DNA of 64,000 bases from Erythrocercus mccallii (Eukaryota; Chordata; Aves; Passeriformes; Dicruridae). The stretch lies in NCBI GenBank assembly GCA_013397435.1, contig VZRG01000357.1, forward strand, positions 62,001 to 126,000, given 5' to 3'. Shown in pieces: positions 22,901 to 35,988 of this stretch; position 1 is the first letter of the stretch, and each line of letters opens with the position of its first letter. The position numbers and the translations under genes were made by a program. A model generated the notes under the pieces. The model was not told where the DNA came from. It was given only the letters and a program-made list of their open reading frames with translations, and made no database searches.

Positions 22901-25900
22901 AAACTTTTCCACTTTTCAGAATGGGGAATGTTCCCCCTTTACCCACTTATCAGATGACCTTTTGCATATCTGAAGACAGTTTTTGCACCTTAGCTGCGTT
23001 GTTCATGTGCATGGGAAGCATTGCTTGGCTGAAACAAAACACCAGAACAAGATCTCTGAGCGTGGCTGGTCCCACACTCCTTCTCCATGGGCTACTCTGG
23101 AGTCACCATTCCACACTTTATTATACATATTCTTTTGGAACCCACTCATCTCCAAAGCCTTTTAAAGTGGAGAAAAATGGCAAGAGGTGGCAGTAGGCAG
23201 AAGAGGGAAGCTGTAAGGGTTGACAAGATTGGCCCCTTGAAACACAGAGGGGGGCAGTGAATCCATCCCAGGGAGGGAGGTGGTGGCTTTATGGGATGGC
23301 AATAACTTGTCAGTGGGTGATCCCAACTTGCACACTCACCCTGGTAGAGCCTGGTCCTAATCAAAATGCAGAGAGAAACAGCAGACACAGAGTGAGTGAG
23401 TCTGAATGCCAGGGCACCTTAATGCTTAGAGATGTAGGAACTCCTCATCCAAGCTTGGAAACATTTGTTTTAGACCCATTTATACATTGGGAGGGGGCCC
23501 AGCTCTGTAGGTAGCCCTGCAACATGGTCATGGTGAATGATGGAGGAGAGGTGAGAGCTTTGGTCAGCTGCTGTGCCAGGCTCCCTTGAAATCAGCACTT
23601 GGCTGCACACCACAAAATGCTCTGCTGTGAAAAGTCAGAGAAACGTAATCAGAGCTGAATGGTCTTCTGGTTTCTGAGGCTAAATCAGCAGAAATGAAAT
23701 ATTGGCAGCAGTGACAGGAGCATTAGAAATTTGTTCTGAGGTCAATATTTACATTTTCAAAAAGCAGCAAAAGACAGAATTTGGAGGGACCTGAACACCT
23801 GGGCTCATATTTTCAAAGCATCTTAGAATGGAAATGTCCAATTGAGTTTCTTTAATTTCTCTGAGATCTCAAAACATTCTCCAAATATCAGAGATATGGG
23901 TGTAAAAAACCATCTCCATGAGTGCAACCAGGAAAGTGCTGAGACAAGAAAAGAGCCCTGTGTGGGCAGTCAGAGCAGAGCAGCTCTGCAGCAGGTAAAA
24001 CAACTGTGGATATTGTTTGTGCAAGAACTTTCAGGACATCACCTTTGGGCTGAATGGAAAAGAAAGTCACCATAACTGAGCAGGCTCATGAAAAGAGATT
24101 TTCTTAGGAAAAATTTTTGAGAGGTTAAGCAAGTTTGTAGCAGTTTTAGTTAAGGTTCTGAGTTCAGAGGTGAGTGCTGAGTTTATCTTTTTGCTGCTCT
24201 GGGCTGGTGTTGGGTTTCAGAGGGAAACAAGCTGAAGTCTTGGTATGGAGACAAATCACAGCACGTGTGCTGTTGTGGCAGCATTGAACTGTTTGTATCT
24301 CCTCAAATTATACAAAGTGGAATCACTAAACTCAAAATTTCATCCCAGCAAGTAATGCTCAAGTGCAGCACCATGGAGCATCACATTCCCTGCCTCCTGA
24401 GCACCTGTATTTACCTCCCTGGTGTGTCTCCCATGATGGTTTGCAAGCCACAGGGTCTGGGTTTGAATGGGTGGTTCACTGCTGTGCTGTGGTTTGGAAG
24501 CCCTGTTTGCATGTCAAGAGATGAAGTGGGTAGAGGAAAAAAATCACCTTCCTGAGGAACACTGTGGAGCTTCACGAGGAACTTTCCTGTAGGAAAACAT
24601 GGATCAGAGCTTCTCCCACTGCGGGCTTTCCATCCTCCTGTTTCCTTTCTCACATGGACACTTGGACAATAGGGACCCTCCTCAGCAGGGACCAAAGTGA
24701 AATTCAGCCACATACAAAGAAGCTAAATTTTTCCAAAGCTGTTAACTGTGAGAAGAGCTAACCAAGCAGCTTACCATTGCTTGGAAAAAAACATCTGGGT
24801 TTTTTTTTTTCCTGAAAGATTCTGACCAGAAGAAGCAGAAAGCCTGAGGCTGATAAACAAAACAAGGGTGAAAACCTACAGAAATGATAATGAGAGGGCA
24901 CCTTGTGGTATGATGCCTATAGTCACTTGGAGAGCTGGGATTATTTCTCCAGCTTCTGCCTGAGTTCTGAATTTAGCTGCCTCCAATACTTCAATCCTCC
25001 TTCTTCCTCATGTTTAAAAATTACTGCCCTGAAGACAAAATCTGAGATGCTGACATTAACATTAATGCAGCCTCAGACTCCAGCCTGCTAATCCAAAAAA
25101 CCCCACAGTAAACCACTCTCTTGATCCAAATGGTCGATGATAGGCACTGAGAAAACTGCAGGGAGTGCAAAAAGTGATCATGTTAATGGCAGGAGAAAAA
25201 AACCCACATTACACCACTATTTGGATTTGGGCAGTGCTTGAGCCTGGTACTGACGACCTGAAGAGTGCCAGGATCTCACCCACCCTTGGAACATCACTTC
25301 AGGCCCAGAGCAAACTCTCCTTGGTCCACAAACTGTTCCTCATCCTGGTAGGAAAGATACAGAAGTGACGCTAATCTAAATCCAGATGTCAGAACGCAGA
25401 TTGCTGCCAAAATTTAGCTGTGGTTAAGAAAATTACCAGAAAAATCCAACTCAAAGATTTGCTCATTGCAGAGCAGGAGCCAAGGAAACTTGTTTACAGT
25501 TTGCTTGTCATTTAGAACAATTAATCACTGAGCCTTGGCTGCACTTCCTACAAATTACCCAAAGGATGCCTGTTTGGTTGGATTAAGCCAAAGTGCCTTG
25601 ATATAGTCAGTAACTACCTGGGATGTGGATGCAAACTGGCAGGTCAGCTCACTGATTTACCAAAGAAAGAAAGAAAAAAAAAAAGAAATTAAGAGAGAAA
25701 CTATGTATTGAGGTAACAGGAACCACCTCTTTCCCCCCCTGAACTGCTTTCTGACACCAGGACTGAATACATAACCAAGGAGATGTATCTGAGATGCTCC
25801 TGGACCTCCCCAGTTATGGGGTCTTTCTGGCGATGGAGTCATAAAATGCACTAAGAAATGTGCTAAAGATGAAACTAATGAGAGAGGAAAAATGAAGTTT

Positions 25901-27499
25901 GGGAAAAAGTAACAACTCCTTCCACTATTCTTTGGCAGGGTTACTGCCCCAAGGAAGCAGCAGCAGGTGTGCCCTTAACAACAGACACAAATTTGGACAA
26001 CACCAGGAGGGTTTGTGGGAGACACATCCCTGAGGTGAGTCTGCATTTGGAAACCCTCAGCTTTTCCCTGTCCAGGGTCTCAGTGAGGGACACAGGATCT
26101 GCAGCTTCTTCTCCAGCCATGGCTATTATCCTAGGCTGACCCTCATCTTCCCATGGCTTGGTCACGGACCTACCTGGACACTGGGAATGTGCCTGGAGAT
26201 CTGTCTGGTGGCCATAATTTCATCTTCATGTAGGGTCTACGTGGCTGGTTCAGACTGCCAGAACTTGTCATCAGTCAGAAAAGAGACAAAAATTATAACT
26301 ATCGCATTCATCAGATATTAGGTAAGTTACACACACAATAAAGGAACCCGAAGCTGAATTTTATGTGAAAGCTGGAAAGTATCTTGATCTGAAATAAGGT
26401 TTTTTGTTTAAATGAGGGAAAAAGTCAAGATGGATGTGTGCTATGTTCCCAGACAGTCCCTGAAGAAGAATGAACCTTACAGATTCACAGGCCTGTCTGG
26501 AAATATTCAGCAGCATTCACTTAGGTCATTATCAGACCTAAATCAGACCAAGTGTAGATTTCTATTTACTTTTACAAATAATAAAATATCTAGAACATAA
26601 TTTCCTGGCATTTTCAAATGCATTTTTTCTTTATACTGCAGATATAAAGTGATCACTGATGCCTAAGAAGCATCAATGAAAATAGAGACATCAGATATTA
26701 GGGAGTCTCTAATTTATACACTATATCTACAAAAAGAATGCCTTTCTTCAGTTGAGCAGTGAGTTGCTGTTTTAGTCTGGGTTTCCAGCTCTCCTTTCCT
26801 GTTCCAATATAAAATCTTCATCAGGAAGAGTTTTCCATTTAGGAGATCCTCTCTATACCATCTTTATCAATATACTTGCAATTATTTTGTCTCCAAGTGA
26901 ACTCATTTGCATTTTGTAATACATTCTAATTCCACAACATATTTCAGAAAAATTAAACACCAAAGAGATATTCCAGAGTACATTTCAGCTGATTTTCCTT
27001 AAAGTAGTAGTTATTAATGATAAAAATTTCTTCTTTCTTGAATTATCATACTCTAAAATTAACTGCAATAAGCAACCATTTGAGGTGTAGAATGCTGCTC
27101 ATCAGACTGAAATTAAAGCACCAAATTATTTAGTTGAATAGTCAGGGAAGTCTGAGCCACCCAAAGCAGCTGGGTTTATGCTGGTTACAGAGCTGCTCCC
27201 CAGCACTCTGGAATCTACTCCCCAGCCAGTAGTGGAGCCGTAGTGGAGCTAAGGAACATTTCAGAATCTCCATTTCTTCTTTTTTCTTTCTTAATCTGAA
27301 CTTTCAGACCACCACTGTCATGTTTTAGACAAATGGCAAAGCTATCTCCAGGTCCCTGTGAGGAAACCAGCAACCTTGGAGTTATGCAAGTGCATTAATT
27401 CTGCAGAGGATGAAGAGGAATGAAGGCCAGAGTACCTCTGCTGCAGAACAGAGGACACTGGCTCATAACTTACTCTCCCATGAAAGGTGTGATCTTTAG
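19986..27499. other. Intergenic, no gene recognised
   Basis: About 7.5 kb of mostly unique sequence. No exon of PAXIP1, INSIG1, EN2 or any other family was recognised, and no recent repeat was seen. The longest frames (22354-22815 and 22430-22912, opposite strands) overlap one another and lack domains. AT-rich stretches dominate 26.5-27.1 kb. Confidence 0.5.
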
Positions 27500-27677
27500 C
27501 TTTGGATCCTGAGAAGTGCAATAGACTTGATGTTGGGAAGCATTTCTGTACTGAGAGGGTTGGTTGAGGCTGCTAAAGAGATGGTCAGTTCCCCCAGCCT
27601 GCCAGTGTTTAAGAGGCATTTGGACAATGCCTTTAACAATTTCCTTCAAACTGGAGAGCCCTGAAAGGCTCAGGCAA
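27500..27677 (+). mobile_element. CR1 LINE, left part, interrupted by an LTR
   Basis: A CR1 3' region runs through CCAGCCTGCCAGTGTTTAAG, AGGCATTTGGACAATGCC and GAGCCCTGAAAGGCTCAGGC, then stops at the LTR. The remaining CR1 bases resume after the LTR as GCAGTTGGAGTGGATGATCT. Joined at the duplicated GCAR site, the two sides match the continuous CR1 consensus. Confidence 0.8.
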
Positions 27678-28147
27678 TGATGCCTTAAGTTTTAGATTTC
27701 ATATTTTCCTGATTCTGTACTGCATTAGTATATAACTCTGAACTTCATATAAGGCAAGTTTTCTTTGCAGTTTAGTTCCTTTTCCAGCTGAAAAAACCTG
27801 AGAATCAAGGACACTGTTGCAGCTTCAGGCCCAAAAAGTATAAACAACAGTAAATTGAGGACAGCAATCTGTGAGGATGGGACTTCATAACGTGAAGCTG
27901 TAATTGGACCCCAATATGTAATTAACCCAAATATGCAAATAACCCAAAACTTATAAAAGTGTGAAAATGTGTGACCCATCGTCCACCTTGGGTGGAGCCT
28001 CAGCCAGGCTCTTGTACTGCCCAAGTACTGCCAGTACTCTTGTACTGTACTCTTGTACTGTATCCTTTGAAGGCCTTTTTAACAAATACCTCCTTTATTC
28101 CTTTAACACTGTCTAGCCTCTGTTCCAGGTAGCCTCTCAAGGCATCA
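27678..28147 (+). mobile_element. Solo LTR copy A, about 470 bp, 4-bp duplication class
   Basis: The LTR begins TGATGCCTTAAG and ends GGCATCA. It aligns along its whole length with copy B at 60715-61169. It has an octamer ATGCAAAT (27933-27940), a TATA box (TTATAAAAG, 27951-27959) and a T-rich end region. The poly(A) hexamer is degraded to AACAAA. A 13-bp unit TACTCTTGTACTG is tandemly duplicated at 28035-28060, which copy B lacks. The flanking 4-mers are GCAA and GCAG, a one-mismatch target duplication. Four bases suggests a class I (gamma-like) retrovirus, by inference. Confidence 0.85.
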
Positions 28148-28176
28148 GCAGTTGGAGTGGATGATCTGTAGGTCCC
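28148..28176 (+). mobile_element. CR1 LINE, right part after the LTR
   Basis: GCAGTTGGAGTGGATGATCT, then GTAGGTCCC, continues the CR1 sequence cut at 27677. The normal CR1 end beyond this is worn. Confidence 0.75.
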
Positions 28177-30364
28177 ATGCCTTTGGTGCTGTCCTTAGGA
28201 CCAACACACTGGCAGAACATAGCCCTTGTTTTGTTCTCAACCAGCCTGTTCCTTACAGGACTGCCTGGGAATGGGATTCCTCCTGCTTGTAAAGTGTCCT
28301 GAGATCCACACTCTGCTGCTTTGCCTTCTCATAGCAGCAATTCCCAATACACACCAGCAATTCCGTGGCTATAACATTTACTGGGATTTCATCCAATTCA
28401 TGTGAAAAATGCTGTTTTTTAAAAAAAGAAAAATGGGCTAACAAATCGGTTTTAACACACACATGACCAAGCAGTGCAAACTGGAGCAGAGTAGCTTGTC
28501 AGTACTGGGGTTTTCAGTGCAAGTCCCAGTGCTGGCAGAGGTAGGAAAGGCCCTTCAGAGACACCTCTTGCCTTTCAAGTTGTTGGTGTTTCTCAGCTGC
28601 AGTCTGCTTTTGCAAAGCAGCTTCCCCACAGCAACAATCAGATTTGTTGCCTGAGGAGGGACAGAAGCAATTCCCACTACCCATTCTCCTAAAGAGTAAT
28701 CTTTTCTTTAAACACATTTATGGCATCTCTTTCCATGGCGAGAAATGTGCAGCGTAAGAGCAGCACAAAGCTGTTTATGGTGCCTTGGCTGAGCTCTCAG
28801 AGGAAGGCAGCAGCGTGTTCCTCTGTCTCCATCCCACAAGGAAAACCAGCTCCTGTGCCCCCTCTGGGAGAAGACTGACCACAGAGGTGCACAACACGTG
28901 TTTGTGTGTCGCAAACACAGTCGGGGCCAGGGGGGCTGTTCCCACACCTACAGATGTGCCAGGCAGCTTTGCCTCCTGCTCTGCCTTCTCCAGGGAAACC
29001 CTGGGATGCAGCAGCTGCTGCTGCAGCAACAGGAAGGCAGAAGCAAGGCTGGTTCAGCTGGAAAGAGCCTTCTGGACTGAGGTTGTGGCTCTGTGTCTGT
29101 ATTGTCTGGCTCCAAGGGCAAGGAAACCTGCACACACCTGCAACTGAGTTTTTATACTGACTTGCTTGTATATTTTCAGTCCACATACACAAGCTCTAGG
29201 CAAATGAAGCTTTTTTCCTTTTTTCTCCTCACATCTAAGTGGTATTCCTGTTTGCAAGTGGCACATCACACAGCAAGGGTCCATATTGCTCACACTCTTC
29301 TAGCCCACCTGGTGAATGAGAGGTATCACTGCAGGAGGGGACTTGAAATAGCCCCCGTACACCCCAGCAGCCCCTTTATCAGGTTCAGTCAGTCCCCACA
29401 AAGCATTTTGGAGAGGTTGGATTGGTGTCACAAAGTGAGATCACGCCACACATTACACTCAACTTGCCCTGGTATCCCACTGCTTGCTTCGGGGCTGTGA
29501 TTTCTTGTCCAGAGCTGCTCATAGTAGTAGTTATCTTCTGACAGAAAAGGCAGGAAATCCTTTGTAGTAAGGAATGTGTGGGTTTTCACATGCTGTCTCC
29601 GCTTTGTTCACAGTTTGCAGGCAATTTAAAAGCAGCTATTGAAGATACCAAGGCAGGCTCTGTGAAAATCTTTTACCAAAAAAACCTTGGATAAGATTGG
29701 CTGGAGGGTATTTCATAGTGCTGAGCATCCATAATTTTAACCAACAATACTTTAAATAACACCTTTTTTAACTTATCATACGAAGCAGTGCCTGAGAACA
29801 TTCCCGGCACTTCAGAAACCCGGTGCAGCATTTAACTCCTCTCTTCTCAATGGCTCTTTCAGCACAGATTGATTCCCCAAATCTGTTTTTTGACAGGAGG
29901 GAGGGCTGCCTTGAAAGCAGTGCAAAGCACACAAACTTCAGAACGAGATAAAGGGAATGCCCATTGCTGCCTCCATGCAGCACTGCCCAGCTGCTGTGGG
30001 AGCTCTTTAGAAAACACATCCATGCTATTGACACTTGTAAATAATAGAAACCAGCCCTATGTTTGCAGCCTGGTGATGTGCAGATGGGTTTTTGTCTGGA
30101 TCTTGAGGTTCCAAATTCAACTGTTCTCGAAGAAGCGAAGGAGCCATTAAAAAGCAGCAAAGTTTAATTTGGGAAACCAAGCCAAATTTCAAGCTTACAT
30201 CCAGTAAAGGGATGGAGGATGCTTCTAGTGTGAATGTTTGTATCTGTCCTAGTGCAAGAGTCAAACCCACCCAAGAGAGCACGGACACGTGGCCTTTCAG
30301 GAACTGGGAATGCAATATAGGCTTGAGAAGGATAAAAAAATGTTAATTACAGATGAAAATGTGA
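28177..30364. other. Intergenic, no gene recognised
   Basis: Unique sequence. The 28.8-29.1 kb part has overlapping open frames on both strands and a CTGCTGCTG stretch, without any domain. Confidence 0.5.
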
Positions 30365-30647
30365 AATCATAGAATGGCTTGGGTTGGAAGGAAGTTTAGA
30401 CCATCTATTTCCCAACACCTCTTCTGTAAGCAGGGACACCCTTCACTAGACCAGGGTGCTCAAAGCCCCATCCAGCCTGGTCTTGAACACTGCCAGGGAT
30501 GAGGTATCCACAACTTCTCTGGGCAACCTGTGCCAGGGCCTCACCACTCTCTAACTGAAGAATTTCTTCCTAACATCTAATCTAAATCTCTTCTCTTTTG
30601 TTTTAAAACCATCTCCTCCTTGTCCTATCACTCTCTGCCCATGCAAA
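30365..30647 (-). mobile_element. CR1 LINE fragment, about 280 bp
   Basis: The + strand reads AATCATAGAATGGCTTGGGT, CCCATCCAGCCTGGTCTTGA, TCCACAACTTCTCTGGGCAA and TTTCTTCCTAACATCTAATC, the reverse complement of the CR1 3' end in its full usual order. Confidence 0.92.
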
Positions 30648-33600
30648 ATCAATGAAGGGAATAAAAGTCTCATTTGTTAAACCAAGCACACAGTGATCAT
30701 TTAGAAAATACCCACCATTTAAGCTCAAATCTCCACTTTGGGGAATACTTTTGGATTATACCCATCGCATCTGTGACTGTCTTAGTGTCACTGTTATCTC
30801 TCTATTGCAATTTCTATTTGCATTGCCTCTCAGTTGATCCTGTCAGGTATATCTGTGCTGGTTTTGCATGTTGAGACACTTACTCAATCCCCTCCAAAGC
30901 ACTCAAATCCTGCACATCAAAGCATCCAGCAGGCGTATCCAGTTACTTCCAATCAGTGTTTCTATAACTAGGTTTTGTAGAGGGTTCAATATGCAGAAAA
31001 GGTAAAAGGTATTTTCAGTCAATAAATTGAGAAGGATTTAGGTGCTTTATATTTATTTGAAATTCAATAGGCATGCTCTGTTATGCTTTCTCCAAGAGCT
31101 TCCCAAATGTTCCAGGAACAATGCACAGGCTCAAAGCCCTCATTTCAAGGCGCTGCAGGCTTTTTTCTGCTCCAAAGGCAGTTTCCCCTCATCCTCTGGA
31201 TTTACTTCTACTTGCAATGTTTAAAATTTAATGCAGAAAAGCCAAAACGCAACCTTTTACAGTCTCCAGGGAGTTATATGTCTGTGCTAATGGGTAAGAA
31301 TCTTAAAAGTGTCTTAATTTTGTTTGCTACCATCTTCACCCAGTATCATTTTTTTGGCTGAACCAGTGCAGTGCAACTTATATTGAACAAAGTTATATCC
31401 ACATCAAAGAGCATCTCCCAAATTCTGGTCAAAATGTGTCATGGACCTGAGGATCCTTAGCAAGTGCTGGACAACATTTCAAGTGTTTAATGGTAACAGT
31501 GGGAGCTCAGCTTCATCCTTACCCCATTTCTTCTCCCACCAACCTGATTTCACCCACAATCAACACTGAGCTCATCATCTCTGCCCTGCCTTCCAGACAG
31601 ATCCAAACATCCAAACACATCTTCTCTTCCCAAAATGCAGCTTCAGGCTGTTGCATCTTCTTCTGCAAAAATCTTCCCTGCAAACCAGCCAGGCCACATC
31701 TCAAGATGCAAATGCCACAGACAAACCTTCAGGGCACCTCTCAGATCTCCCATACTGGCCCGAATGAAATCCCCAGAGAAGATTTGCCCAACCATTTTGC
31801 AGAGCCAGGGTCCTTGCTGAATCCTCACATCTTTTGGGGTGGCAGACCTCTCCTTCATATCACCTGTGGACACCACAGAGGTGGCTGCCCATGGGATCTG
31901 CTCACTGACCTCCACAGCACATCTCATCTCATCTCAGAGATGGCTCATCTGGGATCCACCACACATCTGATTATGAAAGGAACCAAATTCCTGTTGTTGT
32001 GAACCCACACAGATGGAAATGAGATGTGGAGAGGTGATATTTCTACCACCACCATCAGCCCCTTCAGTTCAGTGTTCAACTTTCAGACAGCAGAGGAGTA
32101 ATTGCAGTTTTTAATTAAATTTTTAATTTATCCTGAGTAGTCTTACATTTGTGGTAGTCCTTTCTCTTGCCAGTTTTTCCATTGTGCCTGCAGTTAACTC
32201 AACTGCCTCCCTCATATTTTTTTTTCCCATAATCACTTGTTTCCCTCATCTTGCAGGTTAGATTTATGACTTTTACTCAGAATCCCATAATGTCATGAGG
32301 CAGCTGAGGATCAATTTTTTCCTCATGCATATTAAACCCAGCTGCACAGGGAGCTCACGCTCTACCAACCTCTTGCTTTCTAGCAAAGGTCAGAGTAAGA
32401 AAATGGAAAGAAACATCTCCTGCTGTGCTTCCTCCAAACTCTTGGAGATCCTGTTATAGAAATGGAAGTTCAAGGAAACCTGACCTGATTTCCAATTGCT
32501 GGAACTCCTTTCCAAACCAAAGTTTTCTCCAGCCCCACAGAACTGCTGTGAATGACACACCTCTGCCAATTACACCAACTGCATTGCCCAGCCCCTGGCC
32601 CACACTGAGTCTTTTTCTGATGATGGATTTTTGCCTTCTGTGCTGCCCTGCACATCTGCCAGTAAGCCCCAGGTTAGCCAATATTTCCATGTTTTCCTCT
32701 GTTTCATGGGAAAATCTCTATAGCAGGTTGTGGGTAATTTTTTTTTTTTGAGCTGGTTTGCTGTTTCAAAAGGGGAGATTTGCTGGTGGGCTCCCAACAT
32801 GTGCAGATGTTCAGCATGGAAAGATGCTGCCCAGATGTTTTGTGTTTCAAGGAAAACTGACTTCTCTAAACAGAGACCTGGTTTTATCTCCTTTGGTGAA
32901 GTCTTTGGGCTTTAAATCCTTTTTAGCCACGTCCAAGTTTGTGACCTTTTCTATTTCATGCTCTGCCTTGGCTAGCTCACAATTCTCCTTAAAAGGTGTC
33001 TACTTCTGCTGTCTCACCCATGACCTCTCTTTATATATATAACTGAGGGCTCCTGCATGGGGTGCAAGGCAGAAGCAGAGGCACAGTCCCTGATGTCACC
33101 ACGTTTATGCAGACAGACATCCAGCTTTGCTGAGTGTAGGAGTGAACCAGCAACCACAAAGAGCTTCATTGCTTCCTGTTCAGCCAGCACTTGGTCCCCA
33201 ACCCCGGTCTCAGAGGCACACAGGATGGCAGGGCACATTTAGGCTTTCTTTACTACCTGGATTGCTTCCCATCACCCACTCATCCTGTCCCATGCTCTGC
33301 AAATCTCCTCCCAAACTGCTGGCACTCCTGAGTAGTTTCACATTTGCTTTTACGAATACAAGCTCCTGCTTAATCACCTGTAACATTGCCTTGCATTAAG
33401 GGTGCTGATTAAGCATCTCCCTTCCAAAGAGGTTTAATCCACCTCAGAGAAAATCACCCCCAGCCTGTGCTGTACCATTGGTACTGTCAGTGCACAGCAC
33501 TGGCAGCCTTGGCTTTCCTACCCAGAGAAGTTCATCATATCTGTAACAACCTGCCTGGATTTATCCCTTTATTGAGCAGCCTTCTTCCACTGAATCCCTT

Positions 33601-33912
33601 CTCCAACACCAGGAGAAAAATGCCAATGACATGAGCAGAAATCAGCAAGGAACAGAACTGGGGTAAAGTTCCAGTATTTTATGGTGTAACATAGATAGCA
33701 GCTGTAGCAACTCGAACTTCTCGTGGTGATTAAGAGTCCTACAAGGGAATATCTAGCAAAAAATTAAATACTTGGGCAAAATCTGATTACTTTTTTCCTC
33801 ATAAAAGTCCTGGACACAGCAGTGAAGTTCCCAACCCCCTCTGCAGTGATTCTTCCCAGCACACCTCCGCAGCAAAGGAGATCTGTTTGCATTCTTACAC
33901 TGCTCATGGGAT
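30648..33912. other. Intergenic, no gene recognised
   Basis: Unique sequence. The 31.49-32.0 kb frame (170 codons) is CpG-poor and domain-less, with a short CATCT repeat at about 31919-31937. No exon was recognised. Confidence 0.5.
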
Positions 33913-34192
33913 GCCCAAAGTAACAAGTGACAGGGTGAGAAAAAGTGGTCTCAAGTTGCATCAGGGGAGGTTTAGGTTGGATATTAGGGAAAATTTCTTC
34001 ACCAAGAAGGTTTTCAAGCGTTGGAACAGGCTGCTCAGGGCAGTGGTGGAGTCACCAACCCTGGAAGTGTTCCAAAAACATGAATATGTCTCACTCAGGG
34101 ATGTGGTTTAGTGGTGGACTTGGCAGTGCTGAATCAGAGGATGGACTCGATGATTTTAAAGGTCTTTCCCAACCTAAACAATTCTATGATTC
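33913..34192 (+). mobile_element. CR1 LINE 3' fragment, 280 bp
   Basis: TAACAAGTGACAGGGTGAGA begins the match. It continues through GGTTTAGGTTGGATATTAGG, AACAGGCTGCTCAGGGCAGT and GATGGACTCGATGATTTTAA, and ends TTCCCAACCTAAACAATTCT with an ATTCTATGATTC tail. Confidence 0.92.
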
Positions 34193-35957
34193 GAAGTTTA
34201 CTTTCACTTTCACCTACAATCCAATTCACAATGCCCAGATCACTTCTGCCAGGAGTTTTCTGCCCTGCCCTGGCTGAGGCTGAAAGCACTATTGCCACAC
34301 TAAATACAGAGTTTGAGAGTCTCAAAGCCATTGTATCACACCACTTTTCTGTCAAGGTTTCTCCCTTGCATCTCACTTCACTGACAGAAATCTACAAAAC
34401 AGAGGGTCAAAAGATAAAATATTTAATTTCCTGCCCTCGACAAAATACCTTCCCACTTACAGTTGTGAAAAAATTGACCAGATAGAACAGGTAAGTCTTG
34501 TTTTTCCCTCTGTCTGGTCTTCCTGGACCATCGACTCTTGTTGAAGTGTTTGGCCAGCTGACCTCCCACACTGCTGTGATGAAGAAGAGCCCTTCCCTTC
34601 CTGGCAGCCTCTGATCACACAAGCCCGGGACATGGGGTTTATGCCTGGGTTGCTTTTAAATAATTTCCTTTTCTCTCTTTTCTGTTGGATGAGAGCTCCA
34701 CCCAGCTGTTGTGCTGATAAGGGAAACAGGGTCTGGACAGTGAACAGGGAAAAGAAATTTCTGGAGGAAAGGGTTGGAGGATTTGAGTGGCATTTTACTG
34801 AGCAACCCCAAATGAATCCTAACCCATAAATATTTCTTGTGAAGGCCTGTGTGCTTCAGAGAAGGCTGAGGGTGGCTCCTCAGAGAGGGCAGTGCCACTG
34901 CTGTTGACACCTGAACCTGTCACCTCCTGCCCACTCTCAGAGGCTTCTGCACATGATGGGGTGAAGGGGGAGACAGTTGTGAGGTTTCTGTTCCATGTGG
35001 CCCCACTGAGGATCCTCACCTCTGTGTGCAGGACTATAAATCACCACCACATCCCACAGCAGCAGGACTGGCTCCAGAGTCTGGCTTAGAGGGGTTGGCA
35101 ATGCTTTGTGATCAGCTGATGAGGCTGGAGAGTGAATTGGCTGGGAAAATCTCCATTTTGTAAAGCAGAGAGACAAATTGCTTTGCTTTGCAGTGTTCAA
35201 AATGTCACTTTTGTATTTTGCATTTCTAAATGGCACTTCTAAATTTTACTTCAGCTTCATTACACAAACCCCAAGAAATTAATGGAGCTGTTATTTCTCT
35301 TCTCTCTGTAGACACTTTTCATTGTTTCCACTCAACTTTAAACGATTTTTCCTTCAAACCCTTGGTGTATCTAATGAACTAGAACACCAAATAGGGGTTT
35401 GAAGCTGTTCACCACCTGGTCTCTGGGCTTTTTTCATGGCAGATCTCAGCATGAGATCTCAGGATATCAGGCTCAGGACTCTCAGGTGTCAGCAATAGCC
35501 CAGTTCCCCTCTGGGTGCAAGAATCTCCCTTCATAACTATCTCAAGAAGCCAAAAATCATAGCACCAACTTAAGTTTTAAAATGAAAACCAGCATAAAAT
35601 GTTTTGAGCCAAGGACCATGTTTGTTCTGAACATGGCTCATGATGAGAGACTTAAGCCCACTGTAATGCTATGCACAGGCACTGCACTTCACAGAACTGC
35701 AACAGGTATTCACTGGCTTTTATCAGTTTTGGCTGTAGGTGGTTTCTCCTTTTGGAATTTTAGGCTGTATTTTGACCTATGAAGCTTTCCTTTATGTCTA
35801 TAAAGGTGAGGTGGTTTTTTTTTTTCCAGCTGGGAGAGAGTACACTGCCACTACTCCAAAATCTGGCACTTAAGAAACACTAAATCTTATGGCATTTTCA
35901 GAAAAAATGCCAGCTCTGGACACTGGCTGGCATCTCCTCCCATGGATTGTTAACACT
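34193..35957. other. Intergenic, no gene recognised
   Basis: Unique sequence. Nothing exon-like or repetitive was recognised. Confidence 0.5.
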
Positions 35958-35988
35958 TCATCTTTTCCAACCTTAATGGTTCTATGAT
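35958..35988 (+). mobile_element. Very short CR1 3' tail
   Basis: TTCATCTTTTCCAACCTTAA followed by TGGTTCTATGATG matches the last bases of CR1. It is short enough for a chance match to be possible. Confidence 0.4.
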
